Shown here piece after piece: positions 31,518 to 41,108 of a stretch of DNA of 64,000 nt. A model generated the notes under the pieces. The model ran no database searches, was not told the DNA's origin, and worked only from the letters and a program-made list of their open reading frames with translations. The translations under genes were made by a program, and so were the position numbers. Source of the DNA: Streptococcus suis (lineage in GTDB: Bacteria > Bacillota > Bacilli > Lactobacillales > Streptococcaceae); contig NZ_LR738724.1 of assembly GCF_902702775.1 (NCBI RefSeq), positions 1,364,001 to 1,428,000 on the forward strand, given 5' to 3'. Position 1 is the first letter of the stretch. Each line of letters opens with the position of its first letter.

Positions 31518-32204
31518 CTATCCTCTAGCCTCCACAGCATTTTTGGCGGCGGCTTGTTCAGCTAATTTCTTAGAGCGACCACGACCACGACCAATCACAC
31601 GCTGATCAGCAGATACCTCCACTTCAAAGGTCTTATCATGGGCAGGACCAGACTCAGCTATTACTTGATACGAAATAGCAATCTCACCATTGACCTGCAA
31701 AATTTCCTGCAAAGCAGTCTTATAGTCGGTCACGCGCTCAAAATTCCCTTTTTCTAAACGAGGAATCATGACCTTATGGATAAATTCCTCCACGGTCTTT
31801 TCCCCTTTGTCCAATAGCAGAGCTCCTAAGAACGCCTCGAAAGCATCTCCTAAAATAGTATCGCGATTTCGTCCTCCAGACTTCTCTTCCCCCTTACCAA
31901 GACGAAGAAACCGATCAAAACCACAAGCACGTGAAAAACCAGCCAAAGACTCCTCACGTACAAAGGTCGAACGCAACTTGGACATCTCACCTTCGGGTCT
32001 ATCAGGATATTTTTGATAGAGATATTTGGAAATCATCAACTGGAGAACAGCGTCTCCTAAAAATTCCAAGCGCTCATTATGTGAAATTTTTAGAAGGCGA
32101 TGCTCATTGGCATAAGAAGTATGGGTAAAAGCCGTTTCTAATAAATTCAAATCCGAAAAATCAATCCCAAAATCAGCCAATAATTTTGCATGTAAATCTT
32201 TCAT
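31518..32204 (-). CDS. rnc: Ribonuclease III
   Basis: This 228-residue double-strand RNA endonuclease has the RNase III signature [12 protein letters not shown] at 43-54 with metal-binding Glu and Asp, and a second acidic pair around [14 protein letters not shown]. The C-terminal dsRNA-binding domain (about 155-226) ends [20 protein letters not shown]. It processes rRNA precursors. GGAGC lies upstream of the ATG, and the rnc-smc pair is the usual streptococcal arrangement. Confidence 0.96.
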   Translation of the reverse strand: MKDLHAKLLADFGIDFSDLNLLETAFTHTSYANEHRLLKISHNERLEFLGDAVLQLMISKYLYQKYPDRPEGEMSKLRSTFVREESLAGFSRACGFDRFLRLGKGEEKSGGRNRDTILGDAFEAFLGALLLDKGEKTVEEFIHKVMIPRLEKGNFERVTDYKTALQEILQVNGEIAISYQVIAESGPAHDKTFEVEVSADQRVIGRGRGRSKKLAEQAAAKNAVEARG

Positions 32205-32262
32205 CTATATGCTCCTTTCTAACTTAAACGAAATAGATGGTTTACATTTACTCCGTCCTAAC

Positions 32263-32271
32263 ATTATACCA
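32263..32271 (-). promoter_or_regulatory. rnc-smc promoter (extended -10)
   Basis: On the minus strand TGGTATAAT, about 58 bp before the rnc ATG. It is divergent from the acyltransferase promoter at 32340-32368. Confidence 0.65.
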
Positions 32272-32339
32272 TATTTTCCACTGGACTTCTCTTGTCAACT
32301 AAGTTTCAGCCAGCACCTCTCCACATCTTTTTGCAAACA

Positions 32340-32368
32340 TTTACATATTCATCAGATTTCGATAAAAT
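32340..32368 (+). promoter_or_regulatory. Acyltransferase gene promoter
   Basis: -35 TTTACA (32340-32345), 17-base spacer, -10 TAAAAT (32363-32368), ending 24 bp before the ATG. Confidence 0.7.
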
Positions 32369-32392
32369 GGAAGAAAAAAGAAAAATGTTAAC

Positions 32393-33382
32393 ATGCAAAA
32401 TAAGACAAAACCACTCAATACATCCCTGCTCTCCTTCATCCAGTTCATCGGAGCTATTTTAGTCATCGCCCTCCATTGCCGCAGATTATTTGAAGCAGAC
32501 CAGTTCCACTTCATCCAAAAATCCATCTTTAGCCGCATGGTCGTTCCCTACTTCATGGTCACAGCCAGCTTCTTCCTCCGACGTAACTATCCCAGCCTCT
32601 CCAAACAATACCTGATCCGCTACAGCAAACAATACCTGACCTGGTCCATCCTCTACCTCCCCTTCTACCTCATCTACCTAACACTCCAAGAAATCCCCTT
32701 CCCCTACTATCCCCTCGCACTCCTAGTCGGACTGACCTACACCGGCACCAGCTACCAACTCTGGTACATGCCCGCTTTCTTTCTAGGTCTTGTCCTCGTT
32801 CATTTTTCCTTGGAGAAATGGGGCTGGCGCATCACAGGTTGTCTAGCCTGCCTTCTCTATCTCCTAGGCTCAGTCGAAACCTACTCCTCCTACCTGGCAG
32901 AATCGATTTTCCTGACCGCATTTGACAGCTACAAAACCTTCTTTTTCACCAGCCGCAACGGCCTCTTCTACGCACCGATTTTTGTCCTGACAGGCTTTTA
33001 TCTAGCCGACAAACTCAATCAACCCATTTTCCAATACAGACAAAAAAACAAACTACTTGTCTGCATAGCTCTTTTAACTTTTGAGGCTACAATCATCTAT
33101 CTCAATCAGGGCTACGACAAGAACTTTCTATTTAGCCTGATTCCATTCACAGCCTATCTAGTCGCCTGGACTCTAACCACAGACCTCTTCCGCCAGAAAA
33201 AATTCCAATTTCTCAAAGAATACGCCAGCTATTATTATTTTATCCATGTTATCCCAGTCGAAATCAGCTTTTTCTTCCTAGAAACTAGTGCCCTGACCAA
33301 AATACAGCAAGGTTGGTTAGTCTTCCTTATCACCATCATCACTTGCCAACTGCTCAGCTGGTTAATCATTAATACTCAATGA
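32393..33382 (+). CDS. Acyltransferase-3 family membrane protein
   Basis: This 329-residue polytopic protein of about ten helices matches the acyltransferase-3 pattern: an N-terminal FIQFIGAILVIALHCRRLF, with the histidine typical of helix 1, then SRMVVPYFMVTASFFLRRNY, and YQLWYMPAFFLGLVLVH in the middle. Such proteins O-acetylate cell-wall or surface glycans; the membrane part of VanT racemases is also related. No clear ribosome site precedes the ATG. Third codon positions are strongly C-rich, unlike the minus-strand neighbours. The stop codon lies inside a MITE-like repeat. Acceptor unknown. Confidence 0.8.
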   Translation: MQNKTKPLNTSLLSFIQFIGAILVIALHCRRLFEADQFHFIQKSIFSRMVVPYFMVTASFFLRRNYPSLSKQYLIRYSKQYLTWSILYLPFYLIYLTLQEIPFPYYPLALLVGLTYTGTSYQLWYMPAFFLGLVLVHFSLEKWGWRITGCLACLLYLLGSVETYSSYLAESIFLTAFDSYKTFFFTSRNGLFYAPIFVLTGFYLADKLNQPIFQYRQKNKLLVCIALLTFEATIIYLNQGYDKNFLFSLIPFTAYLVAWTLTTDLFRQKKFQFLKEYASYYYFIHVIPVEISFFFLETSALTKIQQGWLVFLITIITCQLLSWLIINTQ

Positions 33383-33532
33383 AAATCAAAAACAGACTAG
33401 CTCCAACAGTCTGGGAATAGACTGTTGGAGGTCGGAAATTAGACGAACTTGGTTCGTGACCGTAAGATGCGGATAGAACTGAAGTTCATCAAATCAAGTC
33501 AACAACGTCTGATTTTGATTTTCGAAGAGTAT
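33372..33532. repeat. MITE-like streptococcal repeat with terminal inverted repeats
   Basis: 161 bp bounded by imperfect inverted ends, ATACTC..GAAAATCAAAA at 33372-33392 and its complement TTTTGATTTTC..GAGTAT ending at 33532. A perfect 12-bp hairpin (CTCCAACAGTCT / AGACTGTTGGAG) is at 33401-33430. No coding capacity. The end sequence resembles a dispersed repeat common in streptococcal intergenic DNA. Confidence 0.7.
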
Positions 33533-33545
33533 AAGCACAAAAGAA

Positions 33546-33576
33546 CCTTGTAAGACTTAACTTACAAGGCTTTTTT
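33546..33576. terminator. Terminator between convergent acyltransferase and ArsR genes
   Basis: CCTTGTAAG / CTTACAAGG (33546-33569) followed by six T on the plus strand; on the minus strand the hairpin is followed by a shorter TTCTTTT. Probably serves both directions. Confidence 0.85.
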
Positions 33577-34615
33577 ACAAATCAAAATCCTCTTTCAACT
33601 TATCAATCACCTGTTGGAGTAAATCCCGATTGACACTGTATTTGACATTCTTGTCTTTGGCATTAAAGAGAAGCAGGTCGCCGTTAATCAGCTTTTGAGT
33701 GTGGAAGGATACTGCTGCCCCTGTAATAGCCAATCGCTCTGCAATATCCTTGCTCTTGGCATGGGGCTTGGTCAACTCCACCAAGACCTGATAACGCGTG
33801 CTATCACTGATGACTTTAAGAGCCGTTGTCAAATCATCCAGATCTAGCTCGTCATTTGAGAGCATTATCTGATCAATTCGACAGGAAGCCAGCAAAGCAA
33901 CTTTCATATTGTCAAATTGTTCATTACCATAATAAGCAAACCAATAATTCCAAGGACTGAGGACGAAGAATTGGGCAGTTTCCACTCCTAAAGCATCCAA
34001 GCCAGTCATGGACAACTGCTTGGACTCTCGATAGAGTTTTTCAATGTCAAATTCCTGAGCAAATTCTTCCCTCTCTGCCCTTGCCTCTTCAAAGTAAGGC
34101 TGATAGATTGGAAGCAGCTTGTCTAAGAGAGTGACAGACCGCTCAACAGTTTCCAAAGGATTGCGAATAGCCAGTGACCAGTACCACTTCTCTGCTGGCT
34201 TTTTATCCGTTTTTTCCAAGAGTTCCATGAGGCTGAGGTCTTTCTCGCGATGTCCGTCATTTTCAGACGCCAACATGGTCCGCATGGCCTCTTCTACTTC
34301 TTCTTGAGACAGCTTTACAATCAACTGACAGGCTTCCTCAATCGTTTTTGGATCCTGCCCATCATTCAAGAGATAGAAATAAAGACTATGCAAAATGTTA
34401 AAGATATGACCCCAAACAAAGACCTCGTTGACTTCCTGACGAAAATCTGTCAACTTTTCTTCAATCTCATCACGAATGTCCAAGGCATCTTTGAGAATGT
34501 CTCTCTCTTTTTGTGACAAATCCACCTCAAACGGCTCCTCACGCTCCTTAACAATCAAGGGAATAAAGAACTTTTCGACAATCTCGCTTCTATAATCTCG
34601 GTAATCTAATTTCAT
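33575..34615 (-). CDS. ArsR-type winged-helix regulator with large N-terminal domain
   Basis: This 346-residue protein has an ArsR-like DNA-binding domain at the C-terminus (about 255-335: LKVISDSTRYQVLVELTKP, then DIAERLAITGAAVSFHTQKL as the HTH). The N-terminal part is about 240 residues, helix-rich and acidic, probably sensing or dimerising; it lacks obvious metal-binding cysteines. It lies six to twelve bases after the second MFS gene, so it is the third gene of that operon and its likely regulator. The start could be the ATG at 34615 or two codons earlier. Confidence 0.85.
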   Translation of the reverse strand: MKLDYRDYRSEIVEKFFIPLIVKEREEPFEVDLSQKERDILKDALDIRDEIEEKLTDFRQEVNEVFVWGHIFNILHSLYFYLLNDGQDPKTIEEACQLIVKLSQEEVEEAMRTMLASENDGHREKDLSLMELLEKTDKKPAEKWYWSLAIRNPLETVERSVTLLDKLLPIYQPYFEEARAEREEFAQEFDIEKLYRESKQLSMTGLDALGVETAQFFVLSPWNYWFAYYGNEQFDNMKVALLASCRIDQIMLSNDELDLDDLTTALKVISDSTRYQVLVELTKPHAKSKDIAERLAITGAAVSFHTQKLINGDLLLFNAKDKNVKYSVNRDLLQQVIDKLKEDFDL

Positions 34616-34626
34616 ACGCATACTTT

Positions 34627-35895
34627 CTAAACTTGAGCTACTTCATTTTTAGGTTTATGACCCACAAGAATAGTATAGCCTACTAGCCCCACAGAAAGCA
34701 AGAGGAAGATAAGGGAGATGCTTGTGACAGACAAAAGTGTCACCATCAGAGCTACCAAGGCTTGACCTGCAAGCATGCCAATATTAAATATAGTCCCCAT
34801 TCCTGCATTGATTGTCGCCAATTTATCCTCTGGCAATTCATTCATTATCAGGGCATACAATTTTGGATTGATAATACCAGCCGTCATGGTATTGAGTAAG
34901 ATAACTACCATTACAATATAGATATTATGAAAGTAAAATCCGACAAACAGCATGACCGACAAACCTGTACAAAATTTGAGCAGGTTGGATAAGCTGACAT
35001 GTTTGAAGAAAGCCATGCCTAAACTAGAACCAAGGATGTAGCCGACAGAAAAGAGATTAAAGACCAAGGCAAGAGTTATTCCAGAATTGACAATCACGAA
35101 GTCTGGAAATTCCTTCATAGCCAGGATAACCAAGGGAGATACGGCACTAATAACCGTATTGATACCCGCAATGGTCAGAATAGAAGTCTTTAGTACAGGG
35201 ATGTTTTGAATGGCTTGATAAGATTCTTTTAGGCTCTGACCGACTCCTTTGATAAGGCCTGCTTCTGTTTCAGTTTGTTCAACTTCTTGGATAGGATTTT
35301 CTTTCAACAACTTGGCAAAAGCTGGACGAAGACCTGACATAATCGCAAGACTGACCAAGAAGGTCCCTGCATTGAAAAAGGCGAGATTCTGGTAAGACAT
35401 GAAGCCGATGAGAATAGCACCGCTAGATCGAAAGACAATCATCAAGATGCCGCCCACGGTATTCTTAAAAGCCATGGCTGTTTCACGGTCTTCTGCTGCA
35501 ACAACCCGCAGGCTAAGTGGCATATAAAGACCGTTTTCATATTGGCCAGCCAAGTCAGACAGGAAATTCACCATACAAACGACTGCTACAATCCAGAGAG
35601 CTGGTGTAAATCCCATTAGGAAGCCAACAAGTGCATATAAACCGAAACGTACAACTAAGGTAGCTAGAATGGTATCCAATTTGTTTTTTGTCCGATCAGC
35701 CCAGATTCCCATAAAAAGTCCCGACAAGATTGGCAGAGTTTCAGAAACCGTAATCATAGCCAGAGCAAACTTGGTATCTGGTAGAAACAGGACATAGTTC
35801 ATCAGAGCTAGATAGTAAAGCGTATCTCCAAAGTTGGAAATCACATCTGCTAGGTAACTGAACAAGAATATTTTATTACAGATAATTTTTTTCAC
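34627..35895 (-). CDS. MFS efflux-type transporter, copy 2
   Basis: This 422-residue, roughly twelve-helix MFS protein is of the MefA/MFS_3-like type, with the motif A loop GIWADRTKNKLDTI near residues 62-77. It is a close tandem paralogue of the upstream gene; long stretches such as ISNFGDTLYYLALMNYVLFL are identical. The first codon is GTG, with AAGGAA nine bases upstream. It is probably the result of a local duplication, and the pair may form separate pumps with shifted substrates. Nothing in the sequence gives the substrate. Confidence 0.87.
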   Translation of the reverse strand: MKKIICNKIFLFSYLADVISNFGDTLYYLALMNYVLFLPDTKFALAMITVSETLPILSGLFMGIWADRTKNKLDTILATLVVRFGLYALVGFLMGFTPALWIVAVVCMVNFLSDLAGQYENGLYMPLSLRVVAAEDRETAMAFKNTVGGILMIVFRSSGAILIGFMSYQNLAFFNAGTFLVSLAIMSGLRPAFAKLLKENPIQEVEQTETEAGLIKGVGQSLKESYQAIQNIPVLKTSILTIAGINTVISAVSPLVILAMKEFPDFVIVNSGITLALVFNLFSVGYILGSSLGMAFFKHVSLSNLLKFCTGLSVMLFVGFYFHNIYIVMVVILLNTMTAGIINPKLYALIMNELPEDKLATINAGMGTIFNIGMLAGQALVALMVTLLSVTSISLIFLLLSVGLVGYTILVGHKPKNEVAQV

Positions 35896-35930
35896 AAGCG
35901 ATTTTCCTTCTAGTAGTCAAATTTTTCTAT

Positions 35931-37199
35931 CTATGCACTAGCTACAATCTTTTCAGGATTTTTTCCTGTAAAAATGCTATATCCCAACAATCCCACAGAA
36001 AGCAAGAGGAAGATAAGGGAAATACTGGTCGGAGACAAGAACATTACCATCAATGACACCAAGGCTTGACCTGCTACCATACCAATCTGACAGAAGGCAT
36101 CAATCCCTCCACCAACTGTCGCCAATTTATCCTCTGGCAATTCATTCATAACCAGAGCACCCATTTTCGGATTGAAAATTCCCAAAGTCATTGCCGTTAC
36201 GAAGAGAACAGCTAGCACCATATAGATATTGTGAAGAAAAATCCCTGAAAAAAGTAAGACTGGCATAAGAGTAGAGAACTTGAGCAGGTTGATTAGACTG
36301 ACATTTTTAAAGGCTGCCATCCCCACGCTTGAACCCAAAATACTACCAACTGAGAAGAGAATGGAAATCAAAGCCACCGTTGTCCCCGCATTGACAATTA
36401 CAAAATCTGAAAACTCCTTCATATTTAAAACCACCAAGGGAGAGAGAGCTGTAAAGATGGCATTCAAGCTAGCAATGGTGATGATTGACGCTTTAAGTAC
36501 GGGAATATTCTGCACAGCTTGGTAGGATTCTTTGAGGCTCTGACCAATTCCTTTGACAATCCCAGCTTCAGTTTCTACTTGCTCGGCCTGCTGGATAGGA
36601 TTTTCTTTCAGTAATTTAGCAAAAGCTGGACGAAGAATTGCCATAATAGCCAGACTAACCAAGAAGGTACCAGCATTGAAGAAGGCAAGTTGTTGATAAG
36701 ACATAAATCCGATCAGGATGGCTCCGCTGGCTTGAAATGCAATCTGAAAGAGTGATTTGACTGTCATTTTGAAGGCCATGGCTGTTTCGCGATCCTCTGC
36801 TGCCACAACCCGCAGGCTGACAGGCAGATAAAGACCATTTTCATATTGACCTGCCAAATCAGACAAGAAGTTGATGACACATACGACTGCTACAATCCAG
36901 AGAGCTGGGGCAAAGCCCATTAAGAGACCAACAAGGGTATACAGGCCGACACGAACCAGCAGGGTTGCAAGAATGGTATCCAATTTATTTTTCGTCTTAT
37001 CTGCCCAAATCCCGATAAAGAGACCTGCCAAAATCGGCAAAGTTTCAGAAGCCGTAATCATAGCCAAGGCAAACTTGGTATCTGGTAGAAACAGGACATA
37101 GTTCATCAAAGCCAGATAGTAAAGCGTATCTCCAAAGTTAGAAATCAAGTCTGCCACAAAGCTAGATAGAAATAATTTATTGTTGACTAGTTTTTTCAT
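35931..37199 (-). CDS. MFS efflux-type transporter, copy 1
   Basis: This 422-residue MFS protein is the first gene of the MFS-MFS-ArsR operon. I chose the ATG at 37199 (MKKLVNNKLFL), six bases after AGGAG; the ATG two codons earlier would touch the ribosome site. Motif A reads GIWADKTKNKLDTI. The central cytosolic loop (about 190-215) and helices 7-12 differ most between the two copies. Drug or peptide export is the common role of the family; substrate unknown. Confidence 0.87.
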   Translation of the reverse strand: MKKLVNNKLFLSSFVADLISNFGDTLYYLALMNYVLFLPDTKFALAMITASETLPILAGLFIGIWADKTKNKLDTILATLLVRVGLYTLVGLLMGFAPALWIVAVVCVINFLSDLAGQYENGLYLPVSLRVVAAEDRETAMAFKMTVKSLFQIAFQASGAILIGFMSYQQLAFFNAGTFLVSLAIMAILRPAFAKLLKENPIQQAEQVETEAGIVKGIGQSLKESYQAVQNIPVLKASIITIASLNAIFTALSPLVVLNMKEFSDFVIVNAGTTVALISILFSVGSILGSSVGMAAFKNVSLINLLKFSTLMPVLLFSGIFLHNIYMVLAVLFVTAMTLGIFNPKMGALVMNELPEDKLATVGGGIDAFCQIGMVAGQALVSLMVMFLSPTSISLIFLLLSVGLLGYSIFTGKNPEKIVASA

Positions 37200-37220
37200 A
37201 AACATCTCCTTAAACTTAGA

Positions 37221-37313
37221 TTAAATATTTGTTTAATATTATTTTACACTTTATTTAAATAAAGTCAATACTTAATTTTATAAAAATTAAATATTTTTTA
37301 AGCATTTGTTTAA
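37221..37313 (-). promoter_or_regulatory. MFS operon promoter with palindrome and paired boxes
   Basis: On the minus strand, -35 TTGACT (37263-37268), a 16-base spacer and -10 TAAAAT (37241-37246). The perfect 18-bp palindrome ACTTTATTTAAATAAAGT (37248-37265) fills the spacer. Two related 16-mers, TTAAATATTTGTTTAA (37221-37236) and TTAAGCATTTGTTTAA (37298-37313), flank the promoter. These are candidate operators for the ArsR-type regulator encoded at the end of the operon. Confidence 0.75.
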
Positions 37314-37336
37314 TTTTTGTTCCATCTGACTTTTTC

Positions 37337-37365
37337 TTGACAAGATTAGCACAGTTTGTTATAGT
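37337..37365 (+). promoter_or_regulatory. DUF1846 gene promoter
   Basis: -35 TTGACA (37337-37342), 17-base spacer, -10 TATAGT (37360-37365). Transcription should start near 37372, about 100 bases before the ATG. Confidence 0.85.
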
Positions 37366-37371
37366 ATTGTT

Positions 37372-37436
37372 CGGGCACCTCTTTTGAGAGGTCGGAGAAA
37401 AGGCTCCCTAGTTTTAGGGAGCTATTTTTGTTTTTC
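37372..37436 (+). ncRNA. Structured leader with internal terminator ahead of the DUF1846 gene
   Basis: The predicted leader holds a first hairpin ACCTCT-TTTG-AGAGGT (37377-37392). A full intrinsic terminator GCTCCCTA-GTTT-TAGGGAGC (37403-37422) with TATTTTTGTTTTT follows, all between the promoter and the ribosome site. GGAG (37394-37397) could instead pair with CTCC (37404-37407) and break the terminator. This looks like an attenuator, or a short RNA of about 65 nt. I do not recognise it as a known riboswitch class. Confidence 0.7.
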
Positions 37437-37470
37437 CCAGAGAAAATTACACATTTGGAGGACTTATTGG

Positions 37471-38958
37471 ATGAAGAAAATCGCATTTGATTCAAATAAA
37501 TATTTGAATTTGCAACGTGACCATATTTTAGAACGAATTGCTCAGTTTGAAGGCAAGCTCTATATGGAATTTGGCGGAAAAATGCTGGAAGATTTCCACG
37601 CAGCCCGTGTTTTACCTGGCTATGAACCAGATAACAAAATCAAACTCCTCCAAGAGTTGAAAGACCAAGTAGAAATCGTCATCGCCATCAATGCCAGTAA
37701 TATCGAACATTCTAAGGCACGTGGCGACTTGGGTATTTCTTATGACCAAGAAGTCTTCCGCTTGATTGACACCTTCAATGATATTGATATTTATGTTGGT
37801 TCTGTCGTCATTACCCAATACCGCAACCAACCAGCTGCGGATGCCTTCCGCAAGCAGTTGGAAAAACATGGTATCAAGTCCTATCTCCACTACCCAATCA
37901 AAGGCTATCCTTCTGATATTGACCACATCATCTCACCAGAAGGTATGGGCAAAAATGACTACATCGAAACCAGTCGCAATCTCGTCGTTGTTACCGCACC
38001 TGGACCTGGTTCAGGTAAATTGGCGACTTGTATCTCCCAACTTTACCACGACCAACTGCACGGCGTAACATCAGGCTATGCTAAGTTTGAAACCTTCCCT
38101 GTCTGGAACTTGCCTCTCCACCACCCAGTCAACCTGGCCTATGAGGCGGCAACTGCCGACCTGGACGACCTCAACATGATCGACCCCTTCCACCTGCAAA
38201 CCTACGGCAAAACTGCGGTCAACTACAACCGTGACATCGAAGTATTCCCTGTCCTCAACCGTACCTTTGAACGTATTTTGAACAAATCACCATATGCCTC
38301 ACCGACAGACATGGGGGTCAACATGGTGGGCTACTCCATCGTAGACGAAGAGGCTGCGATCGAAGCATCCAAGCAAGAAATCATCCGCCGCTACTACCAG
38401 ACCTTGGTTGATTTCAAGGCAGAGCGGGTGAGCGAGCAAGCAGTTAAAAAGATTGAGCTCCTCATGAATGAAGTCGGTGTGACACCAGCCGATCGTAAGG
38501 TTGTTATCGCTGCGCGCGAAAAAGCAGAGCTGACAACTAGCCCTGCCCTTGCTATTCAGTTGCCAACTGGAGAGATTGTAACAGGTAAAACATCAGACCT
38601 CCTCAAACCAACTGCAACTGTTCTTCTCAATGCCATCAAGCAAATCGCACAAATCGATGATGAAACACTTCTCATCGAACCAAATTACATCCGCCCAATT
38701 CAAGAATTGAAGGCAGATTATCTGGATAAAACCAATACACGACTCGATGCAAGTGAGATTCTTAACGCCCTTGCCATCACTGCACAAGACAGCCCTCTTG
38801 CAGCGAGTGCCATGAAAGAATTAGGGCAATTAAATGGTAGCGAAGCCCATTCGACTGTTATCCTATCCGATGAAGATAAGAGTGTCCTTCGTAAGCTTGG
38901 GATCAATTTAACATTTGATCCAATTTACCAACACAATAAGTTTTATCAGAAAAACTAA
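37471..38958 (+). CDS. DUF1846 (UPF0371) family protein
   Basis: This 495-residue cytoplasmic protein is widely conserved in streptococci: [20 protein letters not shown] at the start, the glycine-rich [21 protein letters not shown] (about 169-189, P-loop-like), and [18 protein letters not shown]. Structures of the family exist, but the function is not settled. The ATG at 37471 has GGAGG nine bases upstream. An in-frame extension to 37384 would run through the leader terminator and is rejected. Despite the neighbourhood it is not a transporter or dehydrogenase. Confidence 0.9.
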   Translation: MKKIAFDSNKYLNLQRDHILERIAQFEGKLYMEFGGKMLEDFHAARVLPGYEPDNKIKLLQELKDQVEIVIAINASNIEHSKARGDLGISYDQEVFRLIDTFNDIDIYVGSVVITQYRNQPAADAFRKQLEKHGIKSYLHYPIKGYPSDIDHIISPEGMGKNDYIETSRNLVVVTAPGPGSGKLATCISQLYHDQLHGVTSGYAKFETFPVWNLPLHHPVNLAYEAATADLDDLNMIDPFHLQTYGKTAVNYNRDIEVFPVLNRTFERILNKSPYASPTDMGVNMVGYSIVDEEAAIEASKQEIIRRYYQTLVDFKAERVSEQAVKKIELLMNEVGVTPADRKVVIAAREKAELTTSPALAIQLPTGEIVTGKTSDLLKPTATVLLNAIKQIAQIDDETLLIEPNYIRPIQELKADYLDKTNTRLDASEILNALAITAQDSPLAASAMKELGQLNGSEAHSTVILSDEDKSVLRKLGINLTFDPIYQHNKFYQKN

Positions 38959-38961
38959 GCA

Positions 38962-38995
38962 CAAAAATAGACTTGCCTCGGCAAGTCTATTTTTG
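38962..38995. terminator. Bidirectional terminator between DUF1846 gene and ptsI
   Basis: A long perfect inverted repeat (CAAAAATAGACTTGCC / GGCAAGTCTATTTTTG) with A- and T-runs at its ends, between convergent genes. Confidence 0.92.
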
Positions 38996-39044
38996 TTATA
39001 GAAAAAACAAGGATATTTCTACCCCTGTTTTCCCTTTTTATCTA

Positions 39045-40778
39045 TTAGTTGAAATCAACATACTCTTTTTGAAGTTCAAGAACTTCTTCTGCCGTTGCAC
39101 ATTCTGTCAAGGCACGGTGAGCATATTCTTCCATCTTAGCTGTATCAAGTTTCTTCATAAGGCTACGTGTACGAAGTACAGATGTTGCACTCATAGAGAA
39201 CTCATCCAAGCCCATACCTACAAGAAGTGGAACAGCTTGTTGGTCACCAGCCATCTCACCACACATACCAGCCCATTTGCCTTCTGCATGCGCAGCCTTG
39301 ATAACGTTGTTGATCAAGCGAAGGATTGATGGGTTGTATGGTTGGTAGAGGTATGAAACTTGCTCGTTCATACGGTCTGCAGCCATTGTGTACTGGATAA
39401 GGTCGTTCGTACCGATTGAGAAGAAGTCAACTTCTTTTGCAAATTGGTCTGCAAGCATTGCTGCTGCAGGGATTTCAATCATGATACCAACTTGGATATC
39501 ATCTGCAACTGCTACACCTTCAGCCAACAAGTTTGCTTTTTCTTCTTCAAGGATTGCTTTTGCTGCACGGAATTCAGTCAACAAGGCAACCATTGGGAAC
39601 ATGATACGAAGTTTACCATGTACAGATGAACGAAGAAGGGCACGCAACTGAGTACGGAACATTTGGTTGCCGGTCTCAGAGATAGAGATACGAAGGGCAC
39701 GGAAACCAAGGAATGGGTTCATTTCGTGTGGAAGGTCGAAGTAAGGAAGCTCCTTATCACCACCAATATCCATTGTACGAACCACAACAGGCTTGCCATT
39801 CATACCTTCAAGAACAGCCTTGTAAGCTTCGTATTGCTCATCTTCTGTTGGGAAGTCTTGCGAATCCATGTACAAGAATTCTGTACGGTAAAGACCAACT
39901 GCTTCAGCACCGTTATCGTTTACACCTTCAACGTCTTTTGGTGTACCGATGTTTGCTGCCAATTCAAAGTGTTTGCCGTCAGCTGTAACTGTTTGAGCAT
40001 CTTTCAAAAGAGCCCATTCAGCTTTTTGCTTAGCATAGGCTTCACCAGCTGCTTTAAATTCTGCAATCACTTCTTCAGAAGGGTTAATCACTACATCACC
40101 TGTGATACCGTTAACAGCCAATACATCACCGTCTTTAACGATTTCAGTAATGTTATTTGTACCCAAAACAGCAGCAATTTCAAGTGTACGAGCCATGATA
40201 GCTGAGTGACTTGTACGACCACCAATGTTCGTTACAAAAGCTTTTACAAACTGTTTGTTTAATTGCGCTGTATCTGAAGGTGTCAAGTCATGCGCGATAA
40301 CGATTGACTCTTCGTCGATAGTTGCTGGGTTTGGCAAGCGAACACCAAGCAAGTGTGCCAACACACGTTTTGCTACGTCACGAATATCTGCAGCACGCTC
40401 TTGCATGTATGGGTTATCTTCCATACCTTCAAAGATAGCGATAAACATATCCGTAACTTCTTTCAAACCAGTCTCAGCGTTTGTTTTCTTCGCACGAATT
40501 GTTTCCTTAATCTGACCAATCATTTCTGGGTCAGCAAGAACCATCAAGTGTGCATCAAATACGGCTGCGGCCTCTTCACCTAGGCTAGCTACTGCGTTCT
40601 CACGAATAACAGAAAGCTCGTTTTGAGATGCTTCTAGAGCAGCATCCAAACGAGCTTCCTCTGCATTTGTATCTTCAACTGTAACAGTTTCGAAGGACAA
40701 ATCTGGCTGAACGAGTAGATATGCCTTAGCAACAGCAACACCATCTGATGCTGCGATTCCTTTAAGCATTTCTGTCAT
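39045..40778 (-). CDS. ptsI: PTS enzyme I
   Basis: This 577-residue phosphoenolpyruvate-protein phosphotransferase takes phosphate from PEP and passes it to HPr. The phosphorylated His191 lies in [17 protein letters not shown]-binding motifs [10 protein letters not shown] and [33 protein letters not shown] with the active cysteine region GMCGEMAGD follow. I chose the ATG at 40778 ([13 protein letters not shown]), four bases after the ptsH stop. A longer frame starts inside ptsH. Cytoplasmic, soluble; homodimer in the family. Confidence 0.96.
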   Translation of the reverse strand: MTEMLKGIAASDGVAVAKAYLLVQPDLSFETVTVEDTNAEEARLDAALEASQNELSVIRENAVASLGEEAAAVFDAHLMVLADPEMIGQIKETIRAKKTNAETGLKEVTDMFIAIFEGMEDNPYMQERAADIRDVAKRVLAHLLGVRLPNPATIDEESIVIAHDLTPSDTAQLNKQFVKAFVTNIGGRTSHSAIMARTLEIAAVLGTNNITEIVKDGDVLAVNGITGDVVINPSEEVIAEFKAAGEAYAKQKAEWALLKDAQTVTADGKHFELAANIGTPKDVEGVNDNGAEAVGLYRTEFLYMDSQDFPTEDEQYEAYKAVLEGMNGKPVVVRTMDIGGDKELPYFDLPHEMNPFLGFRALRISISETGNQMFRTQLRALLRSSVHGKLRIMFPMVALLTEFRAAKAILEEEKANLLAEGVAVADDIQVGIMIEIPAAAMLADQFAKEVDFFSIGTNDLIQYTMAADRMNEQVSYLYQPYNPSILRLINNVIKAAHAEGKWAGMCGEMAGDQQAVPLLVGMGLDEFSMSATSVLRTRSLMKKLDTAKMEEYAHRALTECATAEEVLELQKEYVDFN

Positions 40779-40782
40779 ATTC

Positions 40783-41046
40783 TTATGCCAATCCTTCTTT
40801 TTCCATTGTTTCAGTGATAGCTGCGATTGCGTCGTCAGCATCAGCACCTTCAGCAGAGATTGTTACGTCAGCGCCTTGACCAACACCAAGACTCATAACA
40901 CCCATGATAGATTTAAGGTTAACAGACTTTTCTTTGTAGTTCAAAGTGATGTCTGAAGCAAACTTACTAGCTGTTTGCACAAGCAAAGTTGCCGGACGTG
41001 CGTGGATACCTGTTTCTGCCACAATGTGGAAGTCTTTTGAAGCCAT
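40783..41046 (-). CDS. ptsH: HPr phosphocarrier protein
   Basis: This 87-residue HPr has the PTS phosphorylation site His15 ([10 protein letters not shown]) and the regulatory Ser46 ([12 protein letters not shown]). HPr kinase modifies Ser46 so that HPr serves as corepressor of CcpA. This ties it to the cre sites seen elsewhere in the window. AAGGAG lies upstream of the ATG. It is the first gene of ptsH-ptsI. Confidence 0.97.
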   Translation of the reverse strand: MASKDFHIVAETGIHARPATLLVQTASKFASDITLNYKEKSVNLKSIMGVMSLGVGQGADVTISAEGADADDAIAAITETMEKEGLA

Positions 41047-41108
41047 ATTTGGATTCTCCTTTATTTTTACAAAATTGTGAGTTATTTGTGATAACCCTTA
41101 CAAAGGAC

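Noticed and set aside
32348-32358. ATTCATCAGAT, resembling half of the glucuronate operator, in the acyltransferase promoter
   Set aside because: The second palindromic half is missing (TTCG instead of GATTTG), so it is probably chance.
37384-37470. An N-terminal extension of the DUF1846 protein
   Set aside because: It crosses the leader terminator; the ATG at 37471 has a proper ribosome site and matches the family N-terminus.
37471-38958. Reading the DUF1846 gene as a dehydrogenase such as gapN
   Set aside because: The protein lacks aldehyde dehydrogenase motifs and matches the UPF0371/DUF1846 pattern throughout.
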